Notes under the pieces: model-generated
What the model saw: only the letters and a program-made list of their open reading frames with translations
What the model was told of the DNA's origin: nothing
Databases searched by the model: none
Part shown: in pieces, positions 19,592 through 30,675 of the stretch
Position numbering within the stretch: the stretch's first letter is position 1
How the letters are laid out: each line of letters starts with the position of its first letter
Program-made: the position numbers and the translations under genes
From: Vicia villosa
Taxonomy: Eukaryota; Streptophyta; Magnoliopsida; Fabales; Fabaceae
Assembly (NCBI RefSeq): GCF_029867415.1
Contig: NW_026705461.1
Span: 124,001-188,000, forward strand
Length of the DNA stretch: 64,000 nucleotides
Reading direction: 5' to 3'

Positions 19592-19653
19592 CTGTCACCA
19601 GAATAAAAATTCTCAACTAGAGCTCTTGATACACCCTGTCACCAGAATAAAAA
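19566..19653. repeat. 44-bp tandem duplication over an exon border
   Basis: The 44 bases starting ttctcaactagagctc occur twice back to back (19566-19609 and 19610-19653). The unit spans the 3' splice site and first bases of sigma exon A, so two potential acceptors exist on the minus strand. Confidence 0.88.
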
Positions 19654-20002
19654 AATTATTTAGGGACGTAACTCAGACAAATTTTAGTTGCCAAATTCCC
19701 TAGTGTTGATCTCTCAAAACATAGTTATGTAGTATTCCAAAACTAACGAAAACAAAAACAAGATTAAATTATGGAGAAAATGAATTCTCTCAACCTAAAA
19801 TTATGTAGAAATTATGGCTGCAAGAGATTAAAGATGATTATAAAATAGAAGCTATGTGGTAAAAACTTGAAAACAGCAGTACTTTACAGAAATTACTTTA
19901 AGAGATACAAAAGAAGTTAAAAGAATTTAGAGAGAGCATAGTTTCTTACACACCTGAACACACCTCAACAATAATGTGGTTGCTTAAATGCTTACTATAT
20001 CT
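19654..20002. other. AT-rich spacer between sigma fragment and MITE
   Basis: About 350 bases, possibly intron of the sigma-like fragment on the minus strand. No further exon was recognised. Confidence 0.4.
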
Positions 20003-20392
20003 TAAGATTCTTTTTGGTAAAACTAGCTCGTAGCTGATAACTAATAGCTGATAGCTGGTAGCTTATAGCTGGTGACTGATTGTTGATAAGCTAACATGTG
20101 TATTTGATAAATTAGTTGTTTCATTAGCCGATAGATATAAAATGACATAAAAGATCATTTTAATTAATAAGGGTAATAATATTTTGTTAAATAATTATGA
20201 TATAAATGAAGAAAAAAAAGTCACAAGCTAAAAGCTACTTCAAATAGCTTTTGAAAAAAAAAAACTAAAAGCTAGTAAAAAAAACTATAAACTAAAAGCT
20301 AAAATAATATTACCAATCAGAACTTTCATTAATGTGAACTGAAAAGTTAAAAGCTAAAAACTTTTTTTAGGGTTTTACCAAACAGACCCTAA
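20003..20392. mobile_element. MITE-like element with TTTGGTAAAA ends
   Basis: About 390 bp. The left end has ttctttttggtaaaac and the right end, reversed, gtctgtttggtaaaaccc. The interior is packed with tagct/agcta motifs that can pair between the two halves (tagctgatagctggtagct against aaaagctaaaagct). No coding capacity. The terminal motif fits hAT-type MITEs. The target duplication is not clear, so exact ends are approximate. Confidence 0.6.
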
Positions 20393-22309
20393 GTTATTAT
20401 GGTAATGGAGCTGAGAATAGAATATGGGTTGAAGACAAATAGATTGTATTCAAGGCCAACTTGTATAGGATTATTCTTACTTTGATTTCATCTCGGCTGG
20501 TCTAAGGACAAATTTTGTAAAGAATAGGCTCAGATTGCCATTCTTTAGGTTCCTCAATTCGTGATAGAGTTTTGGTTGATGTCCCCTCTATTTTTTTTTG
20601 TAACAATCTTCTTTTTTTATATATCAATTTTCATTTAAAAAAATATGATAAAAGAGCCCATAAATAAAAATTTAGTACATTTCGTTTTAAAATTAAAAAA
20701 AAAGAAAAAAAAAAGAAATAAGAGACATGAAGGGAGAGAGAGCTATAAAAGGTGATAAAATGTTGTCTTTTCTGAAATTATCTTGAAAATTGTCATTTAA
20801 TGTTAAAATAGTTATTAAAGGATCAAATTTCTTTCAGCAAAATAATACTAATTCCATCTTTAAATATAAAAAAATCTCTTGAAATTTTGCTACATTTATT
20901 TTAAACTTTTAACTATATTAATTATTTTTAAAAAAATATATTTCTAATAATACTAGATCTTTTGCTATAAAATATGTAATAAATATTTAATGAAAAATTT
21001 TAAATAATTTTCTCTATAAAAGAATAAATTTGTAATTACAAAAAAAATAATAAAAAATTAATATCATGGCCAAATTTTTGTATTCTCATGTTTTCGATAA
21101 GGTGATTTTATATTAACAGAAAGAGACCGATCCTCACGATTAAAAACTAAATTTATGATTTACTTGAATATACGGTATGATATTGTCAACCAATGCTATT
21201 GTTTATGTACAAGAGTTATTATCCAAACACTCTTATTTAAGATATTAGTGTCCACTGCCCATCACCACTAGGCTAATACTCGTTAGTATTCAAAATTTAC
21301 ACCCACTTGAGAATAGCACAACTTACACTTGTATGATTTTGAATTAATTGTTTGACTACAGCCACGACAAAACTGAATCGTCATCTTCATTTAAGAAATT
21401 TACCATTTGGCACTATAGTTTCGGATTTGGATACCTGCCTAACATTATTATTACGTCGAAACCTTATAATATAGTTTCTGTTAATTTGTTCAAGTTGGAC
21501 AATTGGACTTACTATATACTGTATTTAAAAAAAAGAAAGAAGTAAATCCTATGTTGGAGGAAAAAGATCGGTTGCTGACAAGTTGAAGACTAGAGATCGT
21601 TTGTTAATTGAGTAGGAGACCAAGAGGCTAATAATTCTAGCAAATAGACTCACATGTTGATGTTTCTTTATAGGCAATTAGTCATCATCATCACAATAGA
21701 GATTGTCACCAAGATCATAAACTACTTCAAATAACAAGTCTATGTGGTGCAAGTAATTGCACTTAATTTATTAAGATTTTATTTGAGAGTTTGAAGCGGA
21801 AAGGAAGCAAAGACTTTTGAAAATAATTTTTTTAAAAATATAAAAATATTTGATATTTTTTAAAAGAATAATTTTGTATAAAATAATAAGAGTATTAATC
21901 ATTACTATAATTTTAATTATTATAATAGTATAATAACATAAAATATTTTTTGAAAAATTTATGTAAGTCCTTCAAAATCTTTAAAAATCTTCATTCAATA
22001 TAAATTTTGAATTCTCCAAATTAGGAGGATTTTGGTGTTATGAATAAAAACAAATTCTCCAAAATTCTCCCAACCAAAATCCTTCAATTCTTTCTACTCA
22101 ATCCTTCCATTTTTTTCAAAGTTCTTCTCTCCATTCCCCTCCAAACTCCCATAGAGACTCTAAAAAGAATAAAATTGAATAGTTGTCTTTATAAAAATCA
22201 AAGTTACAAAATGACAATTAAAAAGACATAGAGTATTTATTTGTTTAGATTTTATATAATCGTTAGTACTAATTTTTGGACGCAAAAAAATTAAACATTT
22301 AACATATTA
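20393..22309. other. Long AT-rich stretch, nothing recognised
   Basis: About 1.9 kb of AT-rich noncoding DNA with homopolymer runs. Short open frames here have no recognisable similarity. One low-copy-looking block (21541-21680) is less AT-rich but shows no coding pattern. Confidence 0.5.
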
Positions 22310-23159
22310 TGTCGATGTCTACTTTACTAATGGGCCTCAAAGAGATCAGTCCATCAATTATCCAACTCATAGAAGATATGAAAGGGACGAACTAGGCTTA
22401 GGTGACTTTAGGGCATCAAAGTCATCATGCCTTTGGGTCTGTCTCTTTCAAGAAAACCTTCTCTCTCGTTATATTTCCCTTCTTCTTTTACTTTCTCTTT
22501 CATCAAAAAAATAACTAAAGTCACACAAAGTTACATAATTTAAAATCATTGAATCCTTTCCCGAAAGGGACTTGGGTATAATAAGGTGAGATCATGTGGC
22601 AAGCACGTGATCTCTCCTAGCTCAATTCTTACCATTCATGGATCGTGGAAGCATGTTTCAAGCCACATATTAAGGAATAACTAAAGTTATCACAAGTCTT
22701 GGGGTTTAACTACACTTTCTATTACATGGGATGATTGTCTCCAGTCTTACCTATTGGTTGGTCAAGGCTAGGGGACATGTAGCCATACTAATAGGCACTT
22801 GTACTGGTCCTCGTATCAACCGATTGACTAAGGAACAAAATCAATGAATATCCCAGCCATACAGCTGAAGCATTTATTTACTTTTTTAAAAATCAGAAGG
22901 CAAACAGCCTTTTTATGCATCTCATTGTAGGCATGTATCTTTTATTATACTTACCACAAATATAGTTTGCTCTCTGTGTGGGTATTAGTTCACCAAATAG
23001 TTTGAAGTGAAGGCGGTATCCAACCTGGTCCTTCCCAAGGAAATTTCATCGTTACATAGCATTAAATGAACTGCCTTCCCCAAAAATCTAATAATCGCAT
23101 CTAACTAAATTGCCACTCGAATATTATGGACTACCACACCCTAAAAAAGAAGACATGTC

Positions 23160-23460
23160 CCATCTCTATTGGAGGGACTAACCCTTTCAGGTTTATAACT
23201 TATGGGGCTCGTTCTTCCAAGTCTCGTGCTTTAGGGAGACGAACTTTCATGTCCCATGCTAGATATAGTCACCCTCCCAAGCCCTATAGGCACTCGTTCA
23301 TTCAAGTCTCATGCTAGAGGGACTCACCCTTCCAGGCCTCGTGCAAGATGAACAGTGAACCAAGATAACATACATAAATTGCATCGCCCTTCCAAACCTT
23401 GTGTTTGTGGGATTATGATTATGTATGCTTACCTTAATCACATCACTCGTTAAGGTCTCG
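23160..23460. repeat. Imperfect periodic repeat (cttccaagtctcgtgc)
   Basis: The phrase ccttccaagcctcgtgct and variants recur about six times at 40-70-bp spacing, often followed by agaggga. It lies in the interior of the degraded gypsy-type element. Confidence 0.6.
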
Positions 23461-23681
23461 TGCTCAAGGAATTGTGAATTGGAATAATTTTGTATGGGCT
23501 CCTGATCTGAACGCGATCAGAAGGATCTTCAGTGGCATGCAATACTCGAACTGTGGTTGGTCCAGAAGAGAATGGGGTGTACCTGTAAGACACTCTGATG
23601 CTAAAGTGAGGTTCAGAGTGAAGAGCGCAAGTACAAAGTAGAGAATGAATTAAATTACTTGACCCTCTTATGAAATAGGGT

Positions 23682-23689
23682 ATTTATAG
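23682..23689 (-). promoter_or_regulatory. TATA box of the degraded LTR
   Basis: The minus strand reads CTATAAATACCC, a clean plant TATA box. It is followed downstream by a leader-like CT-rich stretch, consistent with the U3/R part of an LTR. Confidence 0.5.
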
Positions 23690-24150
23690 CCCCTAGTGGG
23701 TAAGGCAAGATCAACGCGTGATCTTCTTCTTAGGTCAATTGCTCGTGAACCTCGGAAGGTGGAGGACCGGTGCTTTCGAAAGGCAATTGGCCACGTGCCC
23801 TAGGATGGACACGTGGGTGAGAAGCTCCCCGACGATTACTGCTACCTGGATCGCTCTTGTTGGGCCTTTATTGCATTATGTTGGACTGGACTCTGTCGAC
23901 GGTTGGTCAGCTACATGCTCACTCCAGAACAGGCTCCAAAGAGGTTGACCCACTAATTATTCAGCCTGTGGATGACATGAAAGGGACTTGGGTGCGATCT
24001 GGCGGGATCAAGTGGCAAGCGTGTGATCTCTCTTGACTAAATAATTATCAGTCATGGGTCACATAAGAACGTGTCAAACCTCGTAGCAATAAATAACTAA
24101 AATCACACAAGTCTTTTATCAACTAGTTGACTAAAGAATCGAACTATAAA

Positions 24151-24493
24151 ATCATACATGTATTAATTTTTTTAAGATCAAAACAAAAAAAAACTCTTGG
24201 ACATTTCATCGCAGGTAGAATATCTCCATTGTGATTATCACAAATACAATTATTTGTTATTTTTAGTTAACTATAGTATAATGCTTGGTGAGGGAGTATT
24301 GACAAAATCTAAGATTTTTTCTTTCGACCAATTACTACTGTCAATATCCGGAGGACTAAAGAGTACTGGTCAATGTTTAATCCTCATATTTAATACTATT
24401 TCAAAATATTAGTGTCATCATTGTATTGACAATGTTATGCTTTCTTGTGCATGAGCAAAGCCCATGATAATGTCCCAAAATTATAGATCTTTT
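24151..24493. other. AT-rich spacer, nothing recognised
   Basis: Sequence between the degraded LTR element and the hAT-like target site. No feature that I can support. Confidence 0.4.
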
Positions 24494-24501
24494 AGCAATA
24501 C

Positions 24502-25541
24502 CAGGGCCGGCCCTGGGCCTGAGCAAGCAGGCCCACAGCCCAGGGCCTCAAAATTATGGGGGCCTCAATTTTGGAAGGTATATTTAAAAAATTACAATAC
24601 CAAAATAATATTATATATTTATTAGCGAAAACAAGAAACAGTCAATCATTCGTGAACCACCGGTTAAGACCATGCAATAAACTGTTTAGTGTGGCACCAG
24701 TTCGAAACTTAGGTTCCACTGCCATAGTTTCTAGTATATTTTTTTTATATAGTAGTTCACTAAATAAAGGGAGCTTTCCATAGTTTTTAGTTTTTTTTTT
24801 AATTGTAGTTCACTAAATAAAGGGAGCTTCCATATTTTTAAGTATTTTTTTTTATTGCAGTTCACTAAATAAAGGTGGGGATAAAGTGGTAAGTAGTGCT
24901 TAGTAGTTACGGGATAAGACAATTAATATTTTTCAAAATTTTGATTATAAAATAATTTTTATATAATTAATTGAAATTTATAATGAGATTTTAAACTAAA
25001 TTTTATTTTTAACAGTTATTTATTATAATCCTTATAAATTTTATTTTAGTATGAATTTTAGAGATTATTTATATTTTATAATTAAATATATAAAATTAAT
25101 TTATTATTAAATTTTTATGATGAAACCAAATTCATTATTATTTTATCATTTGTGCTATGATTTATTATTTTGTTAAATATGGAAATAAATTTCTTACTAG
25201 TCAGTTAAATCTGTGTATCATGGCCAACATATGGTTTAGACCTACTCATATATTTCTTGAAATGGTGGTTGTAGACTACAAATTAGAGCATTTAAGACCC
25301 TTAAAAGATTCTCATTTTTAATTCAGTTAATCATATTGCAATTTTGAATTCTTTAATGATTTGTAGATGACTTCTTATCTGCATTGAAATTCTTTTTGTT
25401 GTTATAAACAATCAAGAATTCATATTTTTGATATTGTTTTCGATATTTTTTTATTTATTTTGAAGGCGAGTAAAAAGTCAATTTTTGTTAGGGGCCTTTT
25501 TTTGTTTGCCCTAGGCCTCTTAAATGTCGGGACCGGCCCTG
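24502..25541. mobile_element. hAT-like non-autonomous transposon with 8-bp target duplication
   Basis: The element is 1040 bp. AGCAATAC lies on both sides (24494-24501 and 25542-25549). The ends are inverted: CAGGGCCGGCCCTGGG on the left; CAGGGCCGGTCCCGAC reversed from the right. Perfect 8-bp duplication and CAGGG ends are hallmarks of hAT transposons. The GGCC-rich terminal zone is itself palindromic. The interior is very AT-rich with no transposase frame, so mobility would require a partner. It also contains three tandem copies of a ttcactaaataaagg unit. Confidence 0.88.
24751..24880. repeat. Three imperfect tandem repeats inside the hAT-like element
   Basis: agttcactaaataaaggg with flanking T-rich sequence occurs at about 24753, 24808 and 24860, period about 52-56 bp. 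The third copy has diverged (aaaggtgggg). Confidence 0.7.
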
Positions 25542-25651
25542 AGCAATACTTCCCATAATTATGTCATAATCTTAATTATAAATTGGAAAGTTTTATCAAA
25601 CTAATTCTGACATTGTTGGCTTTAAAAAAGAATATTTAAAAAGATAAAACT

Positions 25652-25817
25652 TGTTATGAATAAATATTATTGTGGATATTGTAAGGTTTTAACGAGGCAT
25701 ATCCTCAATGGACATCCAAGGATATTGTACTCTTTTTCCTTCACTAGAATTTTTTCCACTGGTTTTTTTTAGTAAGGTTTTAACGAGGCATATCCTCGAT
25801 GGACATCCAAGGAGGAG
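25652..25817 (+). repeat. Rearranged extra 5' end of the copia element
   Basis: 25652-25677 repeats the LTR start (TGTTATGAATAAATATT...). 25718-25817 matches the segment just before the 3' LTR (33218-33313), including the purine tract. A second partial copy of the taaggttttaacgagg motif sits at 25682. The target duplication lies outside this piece, so it was part of the inserted DNA. Confidence 0.75.
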
Positions 25818-26045
25818 TGTTATGAATAAATATTATTGTGGATGTCCATATGTATTCTAATCTTTCATCTTCATATTCCCTATTAAGTGGTATAGTAAGG
25901 TTATGATTTTTCACCTTCCTAATGTCCTATAAATAAGGTCCATTTTACAATGTAAATAATACTTCTTGAAGAAGATAATAGAACACCACTTTCTCTCTTA
26001 CTTTCTCTACTTCATCTCTATATTGTTTTTGTTAATTTCATAACA
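25818..26045 (+). repeat. Copia 5' LTR
   Basis: 228 bp, TGTTATGAATAA...TTCATAACA, with terminal inverted TGTTATGAA/TTCATAACA. The same length as the 3' LTR and only a few single-base differences. Confidence 0.88.
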
Positions 26046-26051
26046 CGTTAT
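26046..26051 (+). other. Split primer-binding site, left half
   Basis: CGTTAT directly follows the LTR. Together with 30671-30680 across the nested insertion it reads CGTTATCAGCATGAAGC, the position and form of a tRNA primer site used by several plant copia elements. The insertion duplicated GTTAT and split the site. Confidence 0.7.
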
Positions 26052-26682
26052 TGTTGCACCCCAATTTTTGACCTCTGAGATCCCATCATTTTCTAAGTGT
26101 TATGATCATTATTGTTATACCCCAAAATTTGCCTGCGTTTTTTTTTAAAAAAAAAAAAGAGAAAGTCAACAAACTTCTGTCTAAAAATTTGGAGTTTTAT
26201 ACAATCTTGGATTTTTATTTCATAAATATCATGATTTTATGAATACTCAATTTTTAGAATTTTTTTATACAGTATTTTGGTTCGCTGTTAAATTTATTCT
26301 TACATAAACGCCAAATACTATTTATCACTTCATACACTGTTTATTTGAGATTTATTTTCAGATAAATAATGCTGACGCAGTTGGTACAGAATTAAAATTT
26401 GCAGGCGCGGAGTCCGGGTTTCAGATTATACTGGTAACAATTAAATTATTATTGGTTTTATTTCCCACTAATTTTTATTTTTATACTATTTTATTTTCTC
26501 AAAATCTCTTTCTTTCTTTTCAAATATCTTCCTTTCTTTTCAAATCTCTTTCTTTCAAATCAAATCCTAGCTTTATTCTACACCCCTTTTCTTTTCAAAA
26601 CCTACCATACTTTTTTTCAAATCCTACTACTATTCAAAACGGTAACACTCCATTCCCAACGTCTCTATCTCTCTCTTTTCAC

Positions 26683-26692
26683 TCTATAAATA
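26683..26692 (+). promoter_or_regulatory. TATA box of the solo LTR
   Basis: TCTATAAATACTCC is preceded by a long CT-rich run and lies 108 bases upstream of the 55-codon ORF. The same arrangement is in the other two LTRs (about 45964 and 56471). Confidence 0.7.
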
Positions 26693-26792
26693 CTCCTCAT
26701 TTTTTCCACAAATTCTCACATCAAATTTCACTCATCTCCCAAATTTCTCAAACTTCTATCTCATAATTATTTTCTCTTCTTCCTCGGCAAAA

Positions 26793-26960
26793 ATGGCAAA
26801 GTGGATGGATACACTTTTTCTTATAGTCATCACTATTTTTACGGTGATCATGTCCTTCTTCTGTCTGCATAGTCCTGAAAAATGCGGACCTGCGATGGTT
26901 ACACTTCCGATCATCTATTTTCTGTTGTTTATAGCATGGGTTTTTAATCGTCATTTTTAA
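26793..26960 (+). CDS. LTR-encoded 55-residue membrane microprotein (copy 1)
   Basis: ATG in good plant context (aaaATGGC) follows the LTR TATA box with a normal leader of about 75-80 bases and no earlier ATG that I see. The peptide starts MAKWMDTLFLIVITIF. It has two hydrophobic segments (residues 7-25 and 35-51) joined by a short polar loop with Pro, Glu, Lys and two Cys (24, 31), and ends in NRHF. Two membrane helices are predicted by composition. Against the other copies there are three base changes (one silent, two giving VF to II near the end) and no indel, whereas flanking DNA has several indels. I know no family for it. It might also be a chance ORF in the leader. Confidence 0.55.
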   Translation: MAKWMDTLFLIVITIFTVIMSFFCLHSPEKCGPAMVTLPIIYFLLFIAWVFNRHF

Positions 26961-27550
26961 AGTTTGTCGTATCTTTCGCTTTCAAATAATGTACCGTTTA
27001 TTTTATTTGTCGTACTGTTCATTATATTATGTAACATTTGTACTGTTAGTATTAAATGTTGTACTATCTGTCGTACGGTAGTTTAATTATCAAGATAATA
27101 TTATGTGTGTTAAATATTTATTTTTCTGTGCATTAAATATTTTTTCAAGGTTATTATCGGTAATTTCGTTCGCGTACAGTATATTTTATTTATTTATTAT
27201 GTTTGTGTTTTTCTAACAGCTCAGGTAAATAAATTTTTCACCATTAACACAACAAAAAAACAAAAAGAAAAAATTAACTTTAACTATTGAATTTTCACTT
27301 TAACTGTTACGTTAATGCCCGGACAACCAGTTAACAGTCAAACCCGCTGACAGCAAAATTCTCCGTGTTTGCACTATCATTCAAATCAATCTTTTGCATT
27401 TCAAAATTTCAAGATTTTTGTTCTAGGAGTCTTCTGATAATCACGTGATCAACAGAGACTCAACACTGCATAAAAATCAGGTACGCCTAACTGTCTCCTA
27501 CACAAACAGTCCCTAACTAGGGTTTTTGTTTTTTTCAGGAGAACAAGTTT

Positions 27551-27760
27551 TTGAGACCTCAAATGGATTTCATGGAACTACATATGTCTCAAAGTACCAC
27601 CAGACAAATTTTCAAACTTCGATTTGCTCAGACGCACAGTCAACAGCTCAAACAGTCAACAGACGACCAGTTTGACCAAAAAGTCAACAGACAGTCAAAA
27701 ATGCAATTTTTTGTCAACATGCATATTTTGTCAAAGATTCATCATGTGATCAATGGTTGA
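27551..27760 (+). CDS. Second LTR ORF, 69 codons, uncertain
   Basis: The ORF starts MRPQMDFMELHMSQ and is Gln/Thr/Lys-rich. It sits just after a splice-acceptor-like tttttttcag|g (27540), so it could be the 3' exon of a spliced LTR transcript. In the full-length element the same ORF is 88 codons (46835-47101 and 57342-57608), the reading frame here having shifted near its end. Coding status is doubtful because the region is built from short repeats (agtcaacag). Confidence 0.25.
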   Translation: MRPQMDFMELHMSQSTTRQIFKLRFAQTHSQQLKQSTDDQFDQKVNRQSKMQFFVNMHILSKIHHVING

Positions 27761-29711
27761 TCATAATTCATTAAGAAAAGTTCAGAAATCGACAAAACTC
27801 CAAGTTTCAAAATTAGAGTTTTTTACCTTAAAGTCAACTGAACTTTGACCGACCATAACTCTCTCATAATTTATCAGAAAAATTCAAACAAAAGCTCATT
27901 CTCAAGGAAATTCAATTCTCTACAACTTTGATGTTGGGACCAAAGTCAAGAAATGCGTCCGCCTAAGAGATATAAGCCAAAACATTACAGGTCATTTTCA
28001 AAGTCAACAAAAAGCAGTTTTTTGTCAAAGCCCCTATCATCAAGATAACTTCTCCAAATGCAAAAACGCTTCCAAAGTGGCTTATAGAGGACATCTTGGG
28101 CTTTCCAAAAAGTAAAAGAACACTTTCATAGGATCAAAATTGAGGGAGATATGCCTTGATGAAGTTGACCTTTTTTGGGAAAATGCATAAAACAAGTAAT
28201 GACTGATTCTTTTTCAAAAAGGCCAATTCTTTTGTGATTCAATCTTGATTCCCATATGTCTAAAGGGCATCCACGACCTATCCATGATTCATGACACTTT
28301 TATTTCATTTTAATTAAATTTTATTCATTTAAAGTTTAATTAAAGTGAGATAATTCAAAGATATTATCAAAGATGCTTATGGTTGCCAATCAAGACCAAT
28401 TCAAGATGCTTAAAGATATTATTGCAAGATTGAAGAGAATAACACTTGAGTGTTTTAACCATGGTTAAAGAAATGCACTCATTGAAAGAATATTCCATTC
28501 TTTTTCCACAAAATTAATCATGACAATTCCAACTTGCAAGGCTTCCATATCAAATCATTTGCCTATAAATAGAACTTCATTTTCTTCATTCAAGAGGAGG
28601 AAAAAAAAAGAGAGGAACAAGAAGAGAGCATAACAACAACAACAAAGCCATAGCTTAAGAGTTTTATATTTTTCAAAAGTTTCAATAAACTTGTAAAAAT
28701 CAAGGCTCATTCAAATAGCCACCTTCAATCAATTTCAATCACTCTATTCCACTCTTGGGACATCATAGAGTAAGTACAATGTAGTTTTTAATATGTAGTA
28801 GTGTTAGGAGTTCATGAATTAAAAACTCCATATTTATGCATATTTTCAATTTCTCAAAATAAAATGTTTTAATTTTAGTTTTAAGTTGATAAAATGTTTA
28901 TTTAATTTTTAACATAAAAATATTTTATTTCTTTTCATAATTAATTTATTTTGCTTAATTAATTAGTAATTATGTAAATATTGCTTTTTAATTATTTTCA
29001 ACCAATCAAAAAACTCCAAAAATATTTTCCTTTTAGATTTAGGTTTATATTTTTATAATCTAATATTTGACATAAAAATATTTTATTTTTATTCATATTT
29101 AATTTATTTTGCTTAATTAATTAGTAATTAAGTATATATTTGCTTTTTTTAATTATTTCTAACCTATCAAAAAATTTGAAAAAAAATATTTTATTTTGTT
29201 AAATTAGGTTTATATATCATATACTAATTTTATACATAACTAGATTTATTTTTCTTGTTAAGTTTAATTATTTGTATAATTATTTGTTTAATTAGCTTGT
29301 TAATTAACTTAAAATCAATTCCAAAAAAATCACAAAAAGAATGAATTAAGTTTAATTTGTTTTATATTTATTTTTGTATATTATTTGATATTATTTCTTA
29401 TCTTTTTCCTTTGCCCCGAATCAGAATAAAAGATCAAATATGGCAGAGATTGTATGCAGTTGATTTAAGACTTTTGGAAATTTATCGTGTAGTCGCTATG
29501 ATTCTATTAAGCTTCTGATAAATTTTCATTAACTTTAAATCCGAGATCATCATTCACTCACCATCGATCTTCACTAACATCGTGAATATACTTGACTAGC
29601 TTCAAGATGATTCACGTGCTAACATACTAACAATTGACTTTAATTTCCGCATTTTATTATATTGTTCTTTATATTTCTTGCTTTATGCTTTATTTTATTA
29701 TTTATTATTTA

Positions 29712-30410
29712 TGTTTCTGTTATTTGTTTCTTTGTCCATTTGGACATATTATTTATATTTCTGTTATTTTTTCTTTGTCCACTTGGACATATTATTTATA
29801 TTTCTGTTATTTTTTCTTTGTCCATTTGGACATATTATTTATATTTCTGTTATTTTTTCTTTGTCCATTTGGACATATTATTTATGTTTCTGTTATTTTT
29901 TCTTTGTCCACTTGGATATATTATTTATATTTCTGTTATTTTTCCTTTGTCCATTTGGACATATTATTTATATTTCTGCTATTTTTTCTTTGTCTATTTG
30001 GACATATTATTTATATTTCTGTCATTTTTTCTTTGTCCATTTGGACATATTATTTATATTTCTGCCATTTTTTCTTTGTCCATTTGGACATATTATTTAT
30101 GTTTCTGGCATTTTTTCTTTGTCCATTTGGACATATTATTTATATTTCTGCTATTTTTTCTTTGTCCATTTGGACATATTATTTATATTTCTGCTATTTT
30201 TTCTTTGTCCATTTGGACGTATTATTTATATTTCTGCTATTTTTCTTTGTCCATTTGGATATATTATTTATGTTTCTGCTATTTTTCTTTGTCCATTTGG
30301 ACATATTATTTATGTTTCCGCTATTTTCTCTTTGTCCATTTGGACATATTATTTATGCTTCCGCTATTTTTTCTTTGTCCATTTGGACACATTGTTTATG
30401 TTTCCGTCAT
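29712..30410 (+). repeat. 43-bp tandem array, 16 units (solo LTR)
   Basis: The unit is tttgtccatttggacatatt followed by atttatatttctgttatttt and ttc. I count 16 units with variants (ctattt, catttt, cttgga). Each unit has an inverted repeat TGTCCA...TGGACA. Because 43 is not a multiple of three and the unit has no stop on the plus strand, all three frames stay open; the long Phe/Ile/Leu-rich ORFs are artefacts. Confidence 0.92.
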
Positions 30411-30675
30411 CTTCACTTCTTCTATTTTTAAATCAAAAGTGAGCTAAGCAATTAAGAGCCCATGGATAACCATGGATACAAAGGGTGCTTAAAACCTTTC
30501 TTTTGTATAACCAACCCCCCGAACCCAAAATCTGTCAAAAGGTCTTTCCTGTTCTTTTATGCCTTTCCTTTTTTGGATAAAATAAAAGTCGGTGGCGACT
30601 CTTGCATAAAATAAAAATATAAAAAAAAGAAAGAGCAAGGAGTCAGTTCGCCTCAAAAAACCGAGTTACAGTTAT

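Larger units (their letters stand above)
22310..24150 (-). mobile_element. Degraded gypsy-type LTR element, minus strand
   Basis: Blocks at about 22325-22700 and 23925-24120 are diverged direct copies (both have gaaagggacttgggt, then tggcaagc, gtgatctctc and cacaagtctt). On the minus strand the right copy leads into a TATA box and a leader ending in sequence typical of gypsy LTRs. The pair therefore looks like the U3 ends of two LTRs around a short remnant interior. No coding domain survives, and ends and target duplication are not resolved. Confidence 0.5.
26052..30670 (+). mobile_element. Ogre-like solo LTR (4619 bp) with target duplication GTTAT
   Basis: It starts TGTTGCACCCC and ends CCGAGTTACA, and is flanked by GTTAT on both sides (26047-26051 and 30671-30675). 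It aligns over its whole length with the two LTRs of the element at 45356-60765, but there is no primer site or internal region. It is thus a solo LTR left by recombination between two LTRs. It contains a TATA box, a 55-codon ORF, a second short ORF and a 16-unit 43-bp tandem array. The last 150 bp carry the conserved ending aaaagtcggtggcgactct seen in Ogre/Tat elements. Confidence 0.9.

Noticed and set aside
24645..24720. tRNA or tRNA-derived SINE inside the hAT-like element
   Set aside because: gttcgaaac looks like a B box, but no matching A box at the right distance and no cloverleaf can be formed.
26748..26954. Antisense 68-codon ORFs in the Ogre-like LTRs (also 46029-46235, 56536-56742)
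   Set aside because: They lie opposite the TATA-linked membrane-peptide ORF, have no promoter on that strand, and their sequence looks like an antisense shadow.
29712..30410. CArG-box (MADS-factor) sites in the 43-bp units
   Set aside because: CCATTTGG has only four A/T bases between CC and GG; a CArG box needs six.
29634..30447. Overlapping 254-265-codon ORFs in all three plus frames (also 48926-49853 and 59422-60339)
   Set aside because: They are the 43-bp tandem array read in three phases. The unit has no stop codon and its length is not a multiple of three, so openness is automatic.
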